Numbered from the stretch's first letter, positions 8,542-17,863 are shown. The stretch: 64,000 bases of DNA from Asaia bogorensis NBRC 16594 (GCF_001547995.1 NZ_AP014690.1:649501-713500); one strand, 5' to 3'. Program-made: numbers and translations. Notes: generated from the letters alone by a model not told the origin.

Positions 8542-11072
8542 GATTTCTGCCTGCAGAAAAGAGGGGTGGGCCGTCGCATCCCCTTTGTGACAGTGGGCGA
8601 CGGGCTGATCTTGACTGCACAGGTCTTGCCCGAGGCCAGAAACGCTGTCAGGCGATCCACACCCGTCAGGTCAGGCACGTAAGTCAACCCACCCCAGCCA
8701 ACATAGATCATGTCGTGGCCAGCCTTGACGCGCGTACCGACGGGCAGAGGCGTACCCTTTCCGTCATTGAGGCGGAACAGCGCTGCGCTTGTATGCCTGA
8801 CCGGAAAATGCATCAGATAGCCGCTGCCATATTGTATGGCCACGCGCTGTTCGACCTGGCGTGCTTGCAGATCGGGCGAAAGAGAGAGGGTGTCGATCTC
8901 GTATTTGGCGGGATAATAGGAAATTGCATAAGGAACGAGAAGGTGGCCATCCTTGTCGGTCCTGCCGACGACCTGGTTCTCGTAACGCACCGGGATATTG
9001 GGCACACCGTCCGTACTGATGACCGCGAAGGCATCCGACACCCGATTGCCAGCGAAAACCGCATGATCCATGACGGCAAGCGATCCCTGCGCCTCGGCCC
9101 AGCGTGTGGTGTCGTTCAGCGGGCCATAAAGTCCCCCTTGCAATTGGGTTACGCGGTTGCGCCATGTCAGCGAGGCCTGCATGGACCCCGGTGCGGATGT
9201 CTGATTTCCCGGGCCGGCATGCTGATAATTGGCATTCCAGCCGATACCCCCGCCTGGAGAGACAGACCGGCTTGCCGAGAGCTGCGCGATACTGCCACCG
9301 CCGGGCTGTCGGCTCCAGCCGGCGCTGGCCGTTCCGTAATTGCCGAAAGGTATGACGATCTGGGCGTAACCGGCCCATCCACCCTCGTGAGCGTCGTGAC
9401 CGCCAAGATAACGATTGGCCATGAGCGAGAGGCTGACGCTTCGCCAGAGTGGAAGCGTGTCACCCAGCGTAGCGAAGCGGGTTCTTGCCCCTGTGGACGG
9501 GGTAACATCGAAATATCCGACGCTGAACGAGCCGAAATGTGGGAGGAGGAGGCTGGCATTGGCCTGCAGGCTTTTGCGCGGAAGACGCGTGAAGTCAGGC
9601 TCGTAGGTCGAAAGATCGGCAAAGCCCTGACTGCGCCAGATTTTCTGCGCGGAAATCGTGATATGGCCCTGTGTATATTGATACCCGGCGACGAACTGAT
9701 GCCCTTCTTCAGGCAGGCGCTCTGTATCCGGGGTGTCGGTGTGGCCGGGTCTGTGACTGAGGCTTGCGGCCAGGTTGAGCACACCGAAACGTGGGCCAAG
9801 CCGTGCAAGCAGGCCAAGCCCACCCAGTGCAAGATGCGGGGCTCCCTCGATATGGGATTCGAGTGTCAGGTCAGACAGGATGCCGCGTCGGTACGAGGCG
9901 TCGAGGTTCAGGGGGCCGTAATCCATATCGCGCAGCCCGTAGCGTTTGCGCTGGGCACCGAGTGAGACGGTGTAATCGCTGAATCCGGGCCGTAGCAGGG
10001 TGCTTGCGACATAGAACGGCACACTGGATTCCGTCTTGCGGCCCAGCGCATCGGTTGTAACGACCGTCGCCTCACCGGCGCCATTGATATAGGGAATATT
10101 GGTCAGGCTGTACGGGCCGGGCTGGACGTTGTTATGCATGGTCTGCACGCCGTTGATCAGCAGATCGACGCTTGTCGGCACCGATGCCTGCCCCGAGAAC
10201 TGCGGCAGGGGATAGGTGATGATATCCGGGCGTACCGCGAAATTGCGTGAGATCTGCAGACCACCCAGCCTCATCGTGTTCGACCACGCAAGCGCCTTGG
10301 TCAGAATGTCGCCCGCCTGGGCTGTCAGAACATGCGTCTGATCGGAATAGCTCCATGTGGTGTCGTAACGACGATAGGTTACATCGTTGCCTGCACGAAA
10401 AAATCCACCTGAAGCGCCGAACTGCGTCACCCCCGTATTCGACAAGGTGCCAAAATGGCCGAAAACTCTTTGTTCGCTCCACAGCGAAAAGCTGGAGAGA
10501 TGGGCAGCCTGGGACACATAGGCGTCGTAGTTGATAATGGCGCCCAGACTGGCCCGTGCCTTTGCCTCGCGTCGTTGTTGGTCTTTACGCGTCAGGATTT
10601 GCCGGGGAAGCCATTGTGGCGGCACATCGAGGATCAGGCGCTGTGTTGCGGGTTCGTAGCGGACAGCGAGAGCGCCGATTTTCAACGGATCGGTCGGGTC
10701 GGGGGTATGCTGGGGGATATGATCGCCAAGACCGAGGCGACGCAGTGCCGCGTGGCTGATCAGATAACGCGCCTTCTGCATGGTAACCGGTATCACGAGG
10801 CCAGTATCATGCCCGTTGAGAACGGGGGCGAGATATAGCGTCATCTTCGCGGCCAGACTGGCTAGATCGGCCGGCCGCGGCGGTGGGGGAAGAGCGGCTC
10901 TCGCATTTCTCGGGTACAAGGCCAGTATCAGCATGGCGCACAACCCTGGACGAGTGTGGAAATGCCTGTCTGAAGTGCCCCTGCCCGGGTGAGCCCTGCG
11001 TAGGGAGGGCAGGGGCGGCAGGTATTGTGAAAGCCGGGTTGAAGGCAGAGCATGTTTACGTTGCGCTGGCAT
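8538..11072 (-). CDS. fimbrial outer-membrane usher (CsuD/FimD family)
   Basis: 844 residues, the usual length for an usher. It should form the outer-membrane pore through which pilus subunits are assembled. Visible landmarks are an N-terminal substrate-binding domain, a long barrel rich in aromatic/glycine alternation (for example SVGYFDVTPSTGARTRF), the plug region VDLLINGVQTMHNNVQPGPY near residue 310, and C-terminal domains (PVRYENQVVGRTDKDGHLLV). The start lies one base after the chaperone stop. The first 46 residues are basic and the hydrophobic LCAMLILALYP follows, so an internal ATG at 10934 may be used instead. It works with the chaperone and the SCPU subunits of the same operon. Confidence 0.9.
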   Translation of the reverse strand: MPAQRKHALPSTRLSQYLPPLPSLRRAHPGRGTSDRHFHTRPGLCAMLILALYPRNARAALPPPPRPADLASLAAKMTLYLAPVLNGHDTGLVIPVTMQKARYLISHAALRRLGLGDHIPQHTPDPTDPLKIGALAVRYEPATQRLILDVPPQWLPRQILTRKDQQRREAKARASLGAIINYDAYVSQAAHLSSFSLWSEQRVFGHFGTLSNTGVTQFGASGGFFRAGNDVTYRRYDTTWSYSDQTHVLTAQAGDILTKALAWSNTMRLGGLQISRNFAVRPDIITYPLPQFSGQASVPTSVDLLINGVQTMHNNVQPGPYSLTNIPYINGAGEATVVTTDALGRKTESSVPFYVASTLLRPGFSDYTVSLGAQRKRYGLRDMDYGPLNLDASYRRGILSDLTLESHIEGAPHLALGGLGLLARLGPRFGVLNLAASLSHRPGHTDTPDTERLPEEGHQFVAGYQYTQGHITISAQKIWRSQGFADLSTYEPDFTRLPRKSLQANASLLLPHFGSFSVGYFDVTPSTGARTRFATLGDTLPLWRSVSLSLMANRYLGGHDAHEGGWAGYAQIVIPFGNYGTASAGWSRQPGGGSIAQLSASRSVSPGGGIGWNANYQHAGPGNQTSAPGSMQASLTWRNRVTQLQGGLYGPLNDTTRWAEAQGSLAVMDHAVFAGNRVSDAFAVISTDGVPNIPVRYENQVVGRTDKDGHLLVPYAISYYPAKYEIDTLSLSPDLQARQVEQRVAIQYGSGYLMHFPVRHTSAALFRLNDGKGTPLPVGTRVKAGHDMIYVGWGGLTYVPDLTGVDRLTAFLASGKTCAVKISPSPTVTKGMRRPTPLFCRQKS

Positions 11073-11073
11073 T

Positions 11074-11835
11074 TCACAGGCGAAGCGGGATGGTCTCGCT
11101 CATGCGCGAATCATTAATGAAGGCCTGCAAGGCGCCGGACGCGGCGCCCGCCGGAAGGGGCCAGGCCATTTCACAGCCCGGCAGAACATACCCTAGAAGC
11201 CCGGTGGCCATCTGGGTGTGGCCGAGCGACACCCGGCTCAGCTTGGCATGGATGCTGCCAGTGTTGCTTACCACCAGCATCGTATGGCCATTACGATGTT
11301 CGAGACGCGCGATAAGATGAGGTTTTTCCTTCAGATCACTCGACATGGACGGGTTGGCAGCATCGGCAGGCGCGTTGGCGCCATAGACGAAAAGCGGAAT
11401 CGAATAGCGCAGCTGGATCGCGATCTGAGAGGCACCTGCAACCGCATTCGGCTGGGCATCCGGTGTTGGAATTTCGTCAATCAGGACACGATAGGCGGCC
11501 TCGCTGTCGTGGTTATTTCCGCCGGTGCGCATCAGTCTGATGAGTTGGCGCGTTCCGGGTTGCACCGTCGCCATCGGTGGGCTTGCGATAATGTCTGACT
11601 GCTCGTCGTAGCGGTCGTCGCCTTGCGCCTGGGTCCAGCGGAACACCCGTATCTGCAGTAGCACCGGCTTGCGGTCGTTGTTCTCGAGCCACAAGGCGCT
11701 GGCCTCGCTATCACGACCAAGTACCGGATTGACCGGCCAGATGGTGACGGACGAGGCCGCGAAAGCCGGCGCCTGATGCACTATCAGGGCAGCGAGAAAG
11801 CCAAGAGCACAGGTCTTGCGCAGGAGAGTTACCAT
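11074..11835 (-). CDS. pilus periplasmic chaperone (PapD/CsuC family)
   Basis: 253 residues with signal peptide MVTLLRKTCALGFLAALIVHQAPAFA (26 residues; cleavage after AFA). The N-terminal immunoglobulin-like domain shows the PapD-type signature PPMATVQPGTRQLIRLMR near residue 85, and NPVLGRDSEASALWLEN precedes it. It should hold SCPU subunits in the periplasm by donor-strand complementation and deliver them to the usher. The gene overlaps the upstream subunit gene by 7 bases and is one base from the usher, so translation of the operon is tightly coupled. Confidence 0.92.
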   Translation of the reverse strand: MVTLLRKTCALGFLAALIVHQAPAFAASSVTIWPVNPVLGRDSEASALWLENNDRKPVLLQIRVFRWTQAQGDDRYDEQSDIIASPPMATVQPGTRQLIRLMRTGGNNHDSEAAYRVLIDEIPTPDAQPNAVAGASQIAIQLRYSIPLFVYGANAPADAANPSMSSDLKEKPHLIARLEHRNGHTMLVVSNTGSIHAKLSRVSLGHTQMATGLLGYVLPGCEMAWPLPAGAASGALQAFINDSRMSETIPLRL

Positions 11836-12359
11836 TGGATCGTTACCGTCACTATGTCCGAATACTGGCCGGGCGGCGTGGTGCCATCCGGGGTAGCGCG
11901 CCCGTAGACCGGAAAGTTCAGGGGGGCGGGGGAGTGGCTCGTATCGAGGGTGAAAGGGGTGCCGGGTAGCAGGGCAATGCTGTAGCTGCTGTCGCGGTAC
12001 AGGCTGTACGTCACACGTTCCGTTCCGCCATTGCGCATCATGGCGCGACTGCCGTTGAGCGGGTGCTGGCCATTATCGAGACTCATCATGACTGTTATGC
12101 CGGGCGTGCAGCTCAGGCTGATGGCCGAGGCGCTGTCGAGATGGGCGCGCAAGTCAACGCGTGAGAGCGATGAGGCCGAGCCGAAATCGAGTGTGCCGAA
12201 CGAACCGACCGCGCCGGCCGACGCAGGAACAGCACCATCGATGGTGCAGCCTCCAATGATCTGGGCACTGACCGACATGGAGGTTGTTGTCGCTCCGCTG
12301 GCGCACGGGATCTGCCCCATAACGATGACAGACAGGCAAAACATGCTGCGAATGCGCAT
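11829..12359 (-). CDS. spore coat U family pilus subunit
   Basis: 176 residues, signal peptide followed by one SCPU domain: GCTIDGAVPA at the start of the mature part, SLSCTPGITVMMSLDNG, then the closing strand QYSDIVTVTIQW. The two conserved cysteines of the domain are visible. It is a probable pilin subunit, polymerised by the chaperone and usher genes that follow. It starts 10 bases after the preceding SCPU gene and its end overlaps the chaperone start by 7 bases. Confidence 0.87.
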   Translation of the reverse strand: MRIRSMFCLSVIVMGQIPCASGATTTSMSVSAQIIGGCTIDGAVPASAGAVGSFGTLDFGSASSLSRVDLRAHLDSASAISLSCTPGITVMMSLDNGQHPLNGSRAMMRNGGTERVTYSLYRDSSYSIALLPGTPFTLDTSHSPAPLNFPVYGRATPDGTTPPGQYSDIVTVTIQW

Positions 12360-12369
12360 GTCTGTGGGC

Positions 12370-12996
12370 TCAGAACGAGATGGTTACGTTGATCGTGTCA
12401 GCATAGTCACCCGCCTGCAGGGGGGATGTGGCGTCTGCGCCGAAAGCCCGCCCGAATAGTCCAACCGTAAAGGTGGAGTCGTGGGCGGTGAGAGAAATCG
12501 GGGTATTGTTCTGCACTACCGTGGCAAAACTGGAATCGGTGTACAGGTCATAGGCAATATAGGATGAGCCGTTGGCCAACGCATGATTATGGCCGCCACT
12601 CTTCTGGGCGTCGTGGGTGCCGCTGATTACAGTGAGCATTGGTGTGATACCGGGCGAGCAGGTGACGGTAATGTCGTCGCCACTATTCGAGCCCGCAGCA
12701 AGCACCCGGTTCGCTACCTGCTTGAAAAATGTCGTTTGGGTATCGAAAGCCAAGAGCCCCATTGCGGTATTGCCTGTAGGGGTTGTCCCTCCAATTTGAC
12801 AGGCAGAGTCCAGGTGCAGCGAGACACCAATCGTACCGGTGTAGGTCTCGCTTTCTGCCCTGCATGGCGATGACAGGCAGAAGCCGAACAAACCCAGAGC
12901 AAGGAGCGCGTACCGGGCGGATAATGCGACAGGCCGTGCGGACAGGCTGGAAGATGACCGTGTGGCTGTAATAACCCCGGAATTATTCTGCGTCAT
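12370..12996 (-). CDS. spore coat U family major pilus subunit (CsuA/B-like)
   Basis: 208 residues, first gene of the pilus operon and therefore the likely main pilin. A long basic N-region precedes the hydrophobic core ALLALGLFGFCLSSPCRAES; the mature protein carries one SCPU domain with CQIGGTTPTGNTAMGLLAF, ITVTCSPGITPML and a final YADTINVTISF strand. The start could be further in, because the first 26 residues are longer than a usual n-region. The AT-rich region above it is the likely promoter area. Confidence 0.85.
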   Translation of the reverse strand: MTQNNSGVITATRSSSSLSARPVALSARYALLALGLFGFCLSSPCRAESETYTGTIGVSLHLDSACQIGGTTPTGNTAMGLLAFDTQTTFFKQVANRVLAAGSNSGDDITVTCSPGITPMLTVISGTHDAQKSGGHNHALANGSSYIAYDLYTDSSFATVVQNNTPISLTAHDSTFTVGLFGRAFGADATSPLQAGDYADTINVTISF

Positions 12997-13250
12997 ATCA
13001 TCCTCTTTGCCAGTACAGGATGATCAGCGTTGTAACGGATAACCGTTAACAATCGTCCTGCATGTATCAACTGCATGGACCTTGAGGATCGTGATTCGCT
13101 TTGGTTCAGCGCGACGCCTCAGGCAATGTGTGAGCCTTTTTCCACCTAACCTGATATTCGTCAATAAATCGTTTTATACCGTAAACACGTTATCGACAGA
13201 TTCGTTAAATTCAGTAAATAAACGAATAATCGTTATTGTTCGTTAACGGC
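12997..13250 (-). promoter_or_regulatory. upstream region of the pilus operon with repeated CGTTA motifs
   Basis: An AT-rich stretch upstream of the first pilin gene. It holds the inverted repeat TAACGG-ATAA-CCGTTA (13033-13048). CGTTA recurs at 13044, 13188, 13203, 13231 and 13241, four of these within 58 bp, and GTTAACGG (13242-13249) matches the arm of the first dyad. The arrangement looks like a multi-site regulator-binding region. Both the regulator and the transcription start are unknown. Confidence 0.45.
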
Positions 13251-13678
13251 CATAGGGCGGGTGTGCAGGTGTCAATTGTCACGGTGCGTCGTGACTGTTC
13301 CGATCATTACGCTATCTGGGGCAGCTTTTTGGGAGGGGTGCGAAGCAGGATAGTGCCGCCGCCCATTTCCGGTTGTCCCGTCGCCTTATGCAGCTCTAGC
13401 CCGCTCCGCGACTATCTCTGGCGGAATCATCATGTTCGTGATTCCAGTCTGATTGGGTACGGCATGATGAATTGACGAGGCATTCGCCTGGTCCCGGCGG
13501 CAGGGCGGCGATGCGCGCATGTCGAAGGGTTTTCCCCCCCCGGCAGGGGTAAACGTAAACGGCCTGTTCCGCCCGGCGACGCCACTTTCCTCGGCTGCTT
13601 GGCCTGCAATGAGGCGCCGAGGAGTCAGGAAGATCGCCCGTCCCCCTGCGCGGCGTTCAGCTTTCCTTGTCGACTGGC
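13251..13678. other. non-coding region, possible cobalamin-riboswitch-like remnant at its end
   Basis: I see no gene here. GCCACT at 13581-13586 and AGTCAGGA at 13623-13630 recall the conserved core and B12 box of cobalamin riboswitches, with a 7-bp CCTCGGC/GCCGAGG stem between them. GGCGAT near 13507 could pair with ATCGCC near 13634. No plus-strand gene follows, since mazG lies antisense immediately downstream, so if real it is a remnant. A run of eight C lies at 13534-13541. Confidence 0.2.
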
Positions 13679-14506
13679 TCAGCGGCGCGAGGGCGATGTG
13701 GCCAGGCGGATCTTCACCTCACCCCACAGGGCTTCCTGAGCTGGCAAATCGAGATCGGCCAGTGTGCTGCCTGTTTCAGCTAGTACGGACTCCATTGTCT
13801 CGATGCGACGCGTGAATTTGGCATTGCCGTGCCGGAGGCAGGCTTCCGGGTCGAGCCCGAGCTTGCGTGCCAGACTCGCGACAGTGAACAGTACGTCACC
13901 AATCTCGTCCTCAAGGCGGGCCTTGTCGCCTCCGGCGAGTTCGGCCCTGACTTCGTCGAGTTCTTCCTCGATTTTTTCGAGAACCTGTTCCGGCCTGTCC
14001 CAGTCAAAGCCGACCCGCGCTGCGCGTTTGCCCAGCTTTTCGGCGCGTATCAAGGCAGGCAGGGCAGGGGCGATGCCTGCCAGCAACCCATATTCGGCTT
14101 TGGCGGTACGCTCGGCCTGTTTGTTGCGCTCCCACAGATCGGGGTCGAGCGTCTGGTTAGCAAAGACATGGGGATGGCGACGCACCATCTTGTCGCTGAT
14201 CAGCCGCGCGACATCGGCAAAATCGAAACGCCCTGCCTCCTGGGCGATGCGCGCCTGGTAAACCACCTGGAGCAGCAGATCGCCCAGCTCGTCTGGCAGT
14301 GCCTCCCAGTCCTCGCGGGCGATCGTGTCCATCACTTCATAGGCTTCTTCTATGGCGAAGGGAGCAATCGTTTCATGAGTCTGGACCCTGTCCCAGGCGC
14401 AGCCGGTATGTGGATCGCGCAGCCGTTCCATGATGGCGATCAGTCGATCGAGTTCCGCTGCGGCTGTCTGGCTGGCGACCTGGTGGGGTGGAAGAGGGGT
14501 ACTCAA
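13679..14506 (-). CDS. mazG: nucleoside triphosphate pyrophosphohydrolase MazG
   Basis: 275 residues, the length of the two-domain bacterial MazG. It hydrolyses (d)NTPs to NMP and PPi and is thought to clear abnormal nucleotides. The N-terminal domain shows LRDPHTGCAWDRVQTHETI, then EEAYEVMDTI and DELGDLLLQVV, which supply the acidic metal ligands. The second domain repeats the pattern with EEELDEVRAEL and DEIGDVLFTVASLARKL. It lies 54 bases downstream of the exported methyltransferase-like gene on the same strand and may be co-transcribed with it. Confidence 0.93.
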   Translation of the reverse strand: MSTPLPPHQVASQTAAAELDRLIAIMERLRDPHTGCAWDRVQTHETIAPFAIEEAYEVMDTIAREDWEALPDELGDLLLQVVYQARIAQEAGRFDFADVARLISDKMVRRHPHVFANQTLDPDLWERNKQAERTAKAEYGLLAGIAPALPALIRAEKLGKRAARVGFDWDRPEQVLEKIEEELDEVRAELAGGDKARLEDEIGDVLFTVASLARKLGLDPEACLRHGNAKFTRRIETMESVLAETGSTLADLDLPAQEALWGEVKIRLATSPSRR

Positions 14507-14560
14507 AGGGGAGGCTCCAGTCCGGTGAAATGGCTCACCGGATCATAGGGCCCGGCTGGC

Positions 14561-15412
14561 TCAGTTTCCATCACCCTTGGCCGAGGGTTTCTGAAAGATG
14601 AGCGTGACCTGATCCGTATGACCACGGATGGTCTTGTCGAACACAGGCAGGGTGTGATCATCGGTCGGGTTGCGCAGGACAGGGCTGCTGGAGACAAGAC
14701 GGAAACCGGCTGTCTCGACCTGCTTCGTGATCAGGGCAGGGTCGATGCGATGCAGTGTCGTCGGCGCCACGATGCCGGTGCCAGTCAAGGCAACATGGTC
14801 GATTACGACATAATATCCGCCCGGCTTGAGCGCCAGAAAGATGGCCTGATCCATGCGCAAGGCTGTCTCGGGACCCATGCCACCATACACATCGTGATAG
14901 TTCTGCGATGTCCAGACCAGATCGAGCGGTTGCGAAACGTGGAAATCCACGATCGGCGTAACGACGACCGAGACATTGCTGAAGGCGGGGTTGGTAGCGA
15001 TGGCTTGCGCTGTCTGGGAAAGCTGAGGATGACGCGCGGCCATTTCAGCAGGAATGACAGCAAAGACATGGCCAGACGCACCGATGTCGAGGCTCAGCAG
15101 ACGGGTGAAATAGCCACTGCCGGGCATGAGGTCAGCAACGGCGGCCCCTTTGGGCAATGGAACGAGCGCCAGCAGGTCGAGCGGCTTACGCAGTGCGTCG
15201 CGTGCACGATCTGTATCGGGGCGCGCCGGTGAGGCAAGCAGCCCTGCGTCAGGCTTCTGCAGGGCGACCTGTCCCCGGCCTGACGATTCAGCGGCAAGGG
15301 CCATGCCACCCAGCACAGGGGTGCCCAATGACTGGGCGCCTGACGCAAGCACGCTCCCCAGGATAATGATTGATGCCCTGAAGGCACCACGTCGCAGAGG
15401 GGAAACCTTCAT
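14561..15412 (-). CDS. exported class I SAM-dependent methyltransferase-like protein
   Basis: 283 residues when started at ATG 15412, which places a signal sequence at the N-terminus (SPLRRGAFRASIIILGSVLA). Starts upstream (to 15532) would hide it. The body is a Rossmann methyltransferase fold: motif I is ADLMPGSGYFTRLLS, followed by VFAVIPAEM, LVWTSQNYHDVY and LKPGGYYVVIDH. The pattern matches the COG4798-type predicted methyltransferases, which are commonly annotated as exported. A SAM-dependent fold outside the cytoplasm is puzzling, so real activity is uncertain. The substrate is unknown. Confidence 0.75.
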   Translation of the reverse strand: MKVSPLRRGAFRASIIILGSVLASGAQSLGTPVLGGMALAAESSGRGQVALQKPDAGLLASPARPDTDRARDALRKPLDLLALVPLPKGAAVADLMPGSGYFTRLLSLDIGASGHVFAVIPAEMAARHPQLSQTAQAIATNPAFSNVSVVVTPIVDFHVSQPLDLVWTSQNYHDVYGGMGPETALRMDQAIFLALKPGGYYVVIDHVALTGTGIVAPTTLHRIDPALITKQVETAGFRLVSSSPVLRNPTDDHTLPVFDKTIRGHTDQVTLIFQKPSAKGDGN

Positions 15413-15513
15413 GGGTATAATCCTGTCAGTGAAGTCCGGGCGCGGGGCAGGGGAGCGGAAAATCTGCCAAGCCCACGCCGGAGACGCGGAATGCGAAGAG
15501 GGTGAAGCTTGTC

Positions 15514-16890
15514 TTATCTGCCCCGTCTGCACAAGGCATAGAGACCGAGGATCACTACGACACTGGCGAGGCTCGCAAGAATGGTCTGGCGTTGCGCGGC
15601 CTGCGCCATCATGGCGAGCACAACCAGCCCGATCGCGCCAAGCGTGCCGAGATTGAGGACCGAGCCGAAAGGCAGGGTGAAAGCCCTGTTGGTCGGGTCC
15701 TCAAGACGCAGGATGCGATGCGACGAAACGATCAGCCCGTAGATAAGCAGCATGACAGCGCCCGTCGCGCCCAGCAGAAAGGCAAAGATTAGCTTGGGCG
15801 ACAGGATCGAGCAGAAGGCCACGACCAGACCGATAATGCTGGAAAAGGTGACGGCACGCTGGGGAACGTGGCTTTTGGAAAGCATGGCAAACCAGGTGGG
15901 TGCGTCATTCAGCTCCGCAAGGCCGCGCAGGGTGCGCGACGTGATGTAAATGCTTGAATTCAGGCAGGAGAGAATGGCTGTGAAAACCACGATCTGCATC
16001 AGGGTCGCCGCACCCGGAACGCCGATGTGACGCATGACGGTCACGAACGGGGAATAACCCGGCTCGATGGCTGTCCAGGGTACAAGCGTCAGGATCAGGA
16101 TAACCGACAGGATATAGAAAAGGGTGACTCGCACACCGATGGTGCGCGTTACACGGGCCAGATTTTCTTCGGCGTTTTCCGATTCCGCTGCTGCCACAGT
16201 GGCGGACTCTGAACCAATCATGGAGAAAAGTACGGTGGGAACGGTTGCCAGAATGGCACCCCAGCCATGCGGGAAAAAGCCGTCATGGCTGAACACGTTA
16301 TGCACGATGCGTGGATGCGGGCCGACGAAATGGCTCAGGCTGAGTATCCCGAGGGCACAGAAGGCAATGATGGTCGCGACCTTGATGAGCGAAAGCCAGA
16401 ACTCGCATTCGCCAAAAACACGCACCGAGACAAGATTGATGAGATTGACCGCTATGATGAGGGCAGGTGCCAGTACCCAGACGGGGAGTGCTACCCAGTC
16501 CTGCATGGCAATGGCACCGCCAATGGCTTCGGCGCCAATGGTGACGACCCAGAACAGCCAGTAGAGCCAGCCCGAAAGAAACCCTGCCCAGTTCCCGTGG
16601 GCTGTGCGGATGCAGTCGATGAACGTACCGATTCCGGGTCTGGCAAGCAGCATCTCGCCCAGCATGCGGATGACGATGACGACGAGGAGGCCGGTGCCGA
16701 TATAGGTCAGCAGGATAGCCGGACCTGCCGCGGCGATGGCGGCTGAACTGCCGATAAACAGCCCTGCGCCAATCACGCCACCAAGGGCGATCATGGCAAT
16801 ATGTCGGTCTTTCAGCTTGCCGCCATGCAAAAGAGGCGGCTCACCCTCGCGCGAAAATCCATGGTGTGAAAGATTATCTTTTTCCATCAT
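15514..16890 (-). CDS. amino acid permease (APC superfamily)
   Basis: 458 residues with about 12 hydrophobic segments. The first carries the APC hallmark IALGGVIGAGLFIGSSAAI near residue 33, as in GabP/AroP/ProY-type proton symporters. Hydrophilic N- and C-termini (FSREGEPPLLHGGKLKDRHI; LCRRGR) would face the cytoplasm. Substrate specificity cannot be read. It is divergent from argC with about 67 bp between starts, and lies upstream of the exported methyltransferase-like gene on the same strand. Two adjacent in-frame ATG codons (16890 and 16887) are possible starts. Confidence 0.88.
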   Translation of the reverse strand: MMEKDNLSHHGFSREGEPPLLHGGKLKDRHIAMIALGGVIGAGLFIGSSAAIAAAGPAILLTYIGTGLLVVIVIRMLGEMLLARPGIGTFIDCIRTAHGNWAGFLSGWLYWLFWVVTIGAEAIGGAIAMQDWVALPVWVLAPALIIAVNLINLVSVRVFGECEFWLSLIKVATIIAFCALGILSLSHFVGPHPRIVHNVFSHDGFFPHGWGAILATVPTVLFSMIGSESATVAAAESENAEENLARVTRTIGVRVTLFYILSVILILTLVPWTAIEPGYSPFVTVMRHIGVPGAATLMQIVVFTAILSCLNSSIYITSRTLRGLAELNDAPTWFAMLSKSHVPQRAVTFSSIIGLVVAFCSILSPKLIFAFLLGATGAVMLLIYGLIVSSHRILRLEDPTNRAFTLPFGSVLNLGTLGAIGLVVLAMMAQAAQRQTILASLASVVVILGLYALCRRGR

Positions 16891-16957
16891 ATGTTGGACA
16901 AAGCCATGTAAATGCTTACTTCGTCCAGATGGAATATTTTAAAGAAGGAATGAATTG

Positions 16958-17863
16958 ATGACACGGGTCTTCATCGACGGTGAGGCTGGAACGACAGGAC
17001 TGGGCATCAGGGATCGCCTGCGCGGCCTGCCTGTCGAGGTTCTCTCGATCGATCCTGCCAAACGCAAGGACCCGCAGGCACGACTGGAAATGATGCAGGG
17101 TGCCGATCTTGTGATTCTGTGCCTGCCAGATGATGCGGCCCGTGAGGCTGTGTCCCTCGCGGCGACTCTGGATACCGTACGCATCCTCGATGCCAGCACC
17201 GCGCATCGTATCGCCCCGCATTGGGAATATGGTTTCCCAGAACTCGATGGCGGGCAGACGGCGCGCATCGCTACGGCGCGTCACGTCGCGAATCCGGGAT
17301 GCTATCCGACCGGTGCAATCGGATTGCTGCGCCCCCTGATCGATGCAGGCCTGATGCCGGCCGATCACCCCATCACCATCAACGCTGTCAGTGGCTATAG
17401 TGGCGGAGGGCGCTCCGAGATCGAGGCCCATGAACAGAATGGCGGGCCCGCATTCGAGCTTTACGGGCTGGGACTTGAACACAAACACGTGCCAGAGATC
17501 ATGCATTATGCCGGCCTGACCCGGCGACCGCTTTTTGTGCCGTCCATTGGGCATTTCGCCCAAGGAATGATCGTCTCGATTCCCCTGCAACTGGCTGATT
17601 TGCCCGGTTATGTGCGCATATCCGATATCGAGGCTTGTCTGCGCAATCACTACGCCGGGTCGCGTCAGATCAGTGTCGAATCAGCCGATGTGGCGCGTCT
17701 CGACGCCGCTGCGCTTGCTGATCAGGACACGATGGAACTGCGCGTCCATGGCAGCGAAACCTGGCGTCATGTGGTGTTGACGGCGCGTCTCGATAATCTG
17801 GGCAAGGGGGCTGCCGGAGCGGCGTTACAAAATATTTCTATCATGTGCGGGCTGGGGGGCTGA
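16958..17863 (+). CDS. argC: N-acetyl-gamma-glutamyl-phosphate reductase, short type
   Basis: 301 residues. It reduces N-acetyl-glutamyl-5-phosphate with NADPH in arginine synthesis. The size and sequence match the shorter type-2 ArgC group. The N-terminal cofactor site is FIDGEAGTTGLGI, the catalytic cysteine is C115 in NPGCYPTGAIGL, and SGYSGGGRSEIEAHEQNG follows. The start is ATG 16958, preceded by AAGAAGGAA at 16942-16950; a TTG three bases upstream is unlikely. It is a lone arg gene here. Confidence 0.93.
   Translation: MTRVFIDGEAGTTGLGIRDRLRGLPVEVLSIDPAKRKDPQARLEMMQGADLVILCLPDDAAREAVSLAATLDTVRILDASTAHRIAPHWEYGFPELDGGQTARIATARHVANPGCYPTGAIGLLRPLIDAGLMPADHPITINAVSGYSGGGRSEIEAHEQNGGPAFELYGLGLEHKHVPEIMHYAGLTRRPLFVPSIGHFAQGMIVSIPLQLADLPGYVRISDIEACLRNHYAGSRQISVESADVARLDAAALADQDTMELRVHGSETWRHVVLTARLDNLGKGAAGAALQNISIMCGLGG

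Noticed and set aside
8715-9965. 416-codon plus-strand frame inside the usher gene
   Set aside because: Antisense shadow of a clear usher; no domain content.
13588-13624. CCTCGGC/GCCGAGG hairpin as mazG terminator
   Set aside because: In the mazG direction it is followed by AAAGTGG, with no T run, and lies more than 50 bases past the stop.
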